Shown: one piece after another, positions 62,593 to 64,000 of the stretch
Numbering within the stretch: position 1 is the first letter of the stretch
Layout of the letters: each line of letters begins with the position of its first letter
From: Cymbidium sinense
Lineage: Eukaryota; Streptophyta; Magnoliopsida; Asparagales; Orchidaceae
Length of the DNA stretch: 64,000 nucleotides
Direction of reading: 5' to 3'
Assembly: GCA_021442155.1 (NCBI GenBank)
Contig: CM038216.1
Coordinates: forward strand, 152,793,009 to 152,857,008
Made by a program: the position numbers and the translations under genes
Notes under the pieces: generated by a model
The model's database searches: none
What the model was told of the DNA's origin: nothing
What the model saw: the letters and a program-made list of their open reading frames with translations, nothing else

Positions 62593-64000
62593 GTAAGTAA
62601 ATTTTCTATATTCCCATACTTATTGATTAAATATTTATGACAAGTAGATTACAACAATAACATAATTATCTTACTAATTATTTATAATTTCTTACATTTG
62701 GCATCTCTGATACGAAGTTTTGAAACATACCCCTACTATTATTATATATTTTTTCTCAAAATTAAATTTTTGAATGCAATTATTGTAAAAGCTGCAATAG
62801 TGTTAAGAAATGAAATCATGTACCAACAATAACAACAACAAGCTTTTTTCCCATTACATGGGGTTGGCTACATGAATCCTAATCCTTCATTATATCTTAT
62901 TAAGTGTCAAATTCTCATTTAATTCTAATTAAATAAGATCATTTTTTTACTATCTAACCAAATCTTTTTAGGTTTATCTCTAACTTTCTTAACATAGGTT
63001 AAATATAACTAACTTGGTATTAGAAGGCCGACATTTTATGTGACCAAACCATCTAAAGTGACTCTCTCAAATCTTATCTTCCACTGGAGCTACTTCAATC
63101 TTAATGTATCCAACAACTGCTAGAGCAAACTAAGTTAATATTACAACGTCCACTCCTATGAGATTTGGAGTTTTAATTTTAAGTAATAAACTAAGAACAA
63201 AAACCTTTTACACAAAGAAAATAATATTTTTGATATCAAACATTCTTACATAATTTTTTTATATTAATATACTAAAATCATTTGTTTGTTGTCAATTATT
63301 GGTTAATTAAATGTTGCTGCATTTATGTTATATGTGGATTTTTTCAAGGATGCATGTTGACAAACTATCCTTATAGCATAGGTGCATCGTTTATGCTAGT
63401 GGTAGTAGTCTACAATATAATACTTGCGTTGGAAAGGAAATATGATGTTTTAACTAGCTTTATCTTCTAAATTTGAAGTGTGAGGTTACGATGTAGTTCT
63501 CTTGTCTAATGAATTATGAGATAAAGCAAAAATGGTCTACGGGCTTTTCACAGAATTTAGTTTCTAAATGTTGAAGATTTCCAATTTGGTTTCTAATTCT
63601 TAAAATTGATCCAAATTAATTGCACTATTTGAATTGTTATTTAAATAGATGGAAAGTTCACGTCAGAGATATTTTCTTGAAGATTAAAATTTATCAAATA
63701 ACTTATACTATTTAGTATAATGTTTTATTTTTTTAACTATTATTAATTCAGCCTTTGTAGAAGTGAGATCATCCATTGGCTAGGTTGAGATCGAGAAGTT
63801 GCTGCTGCTAGTGAGACTAATGAGCAACTAAACTTGTATTGCAATTGGATGCTGACCCGAGGACACTTTGTTTCTTGCCCAGGATTCCTATAGAGGGTGA
63901 GGGAGATTTAGACGGACTTCAGAAGTTTATTTTTTTTTTCTAAGCACAAATCATCATTGTATTTCTCCAGTGAGGCACGATCTTTATAATTGTTGGTCAC
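62593..64000 (+). other. Intron 7, incomplete
   Basis: It starts GTAAGTAAAT. Apart from a LINE 3' end (62822-63070) I see no feature, and no sequence in 63100-64000 resembles the remaining half of the transporter. Confidence 0.6.
62822..63070 (-). mobile_element. 5'-truncated RTE LINE, about 250 bp 3' end
   Basis: On + it begins AACAATAACAACAACAAG and continues CATGGGGTTGGCTACATGAATCC, the reverse complement of an RTE 3' end. Internal blocks 'TTAAATGAGAATTTGACACTTA' and 'GATGGTTTGGTCACATAAAA' (- strand) match 20280-20440 of the LINE in intron 2. Confidence 0.8.

Noticed and set aside
63282..63470. 62-codon frame as a later transporter exon
   Set aside because: Hydrophobic but lacks PHT4 motifs, splice borders and the right phase.

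Overview
The window is nuclear DNA from a flowering plant. It is AT-rich, repeat-dense and intron-rich, and it holds plant-type Ty3/gypsy and RTE retrotransposons. I cannot fix the species. A large, transposon-rich angiosperm genome fits, since one intron exceeds 31 kb. I recognise no prokaryotic or organellar genes.

One host gene runs along the + strand from 9926 to beyond the right edge. It is a chloroplast-type PHT4 anion transporter (major facilitator superfamily), closest in remembered motifs to PHT4;5 / probable anion transporter 6. Seven exons can be placed with consistent reading phase: 9926-10315, 15322-15467, 46658-46757, 47653-47705, 60778-60852, 62241-62321 and 62534-62592. They give about 301 codons, and the C-terminal part lies outside. 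Introns 1 and 4 appear to be GC-AG introns. Intron 1 also carries two decayed tandem copies of the end of exon 1.

Almost everything else is transposon-derived. (a) 1-9500: a decayed Tat-lineage Ty3/gypsy element on the - strand (gag, protease, RT, two RNase H domains, integrase, LTR promoter), with an accessory gene on the opposite strand at 1056-2848 and a minisatellite at 1-1010. (b) Intron 2 (31.2 kb): an RTE-type LINE on + (about 17.46-20.52 kb) and a giant, about 22.2 kb Tat/Ogre-like LTR retrotransposon on - (22497-44681). The giant element has about 4.6 kb LTRs full of subrepeats, a tRNA-Arg-type primer site, and an intron-containing antisense gene with a plant-mobile-domain-like protein that reads in the same direction as the host gene. 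(c) Intron 4 (13.1 kb): a rearranged chromovirus in LTR-internal-LTR-internal order, fragments of RTE elements, and a possible solo LTR. (d) Intron 7: a short RTE 3' end.

The transposon genes are all broken by stops and frameshifts and look inactive. The points most worth checking are the two GC-AG introns, the tandem exon-1 copies, and the spliced-looking antisense genes carried by both Tat-lineage elements.
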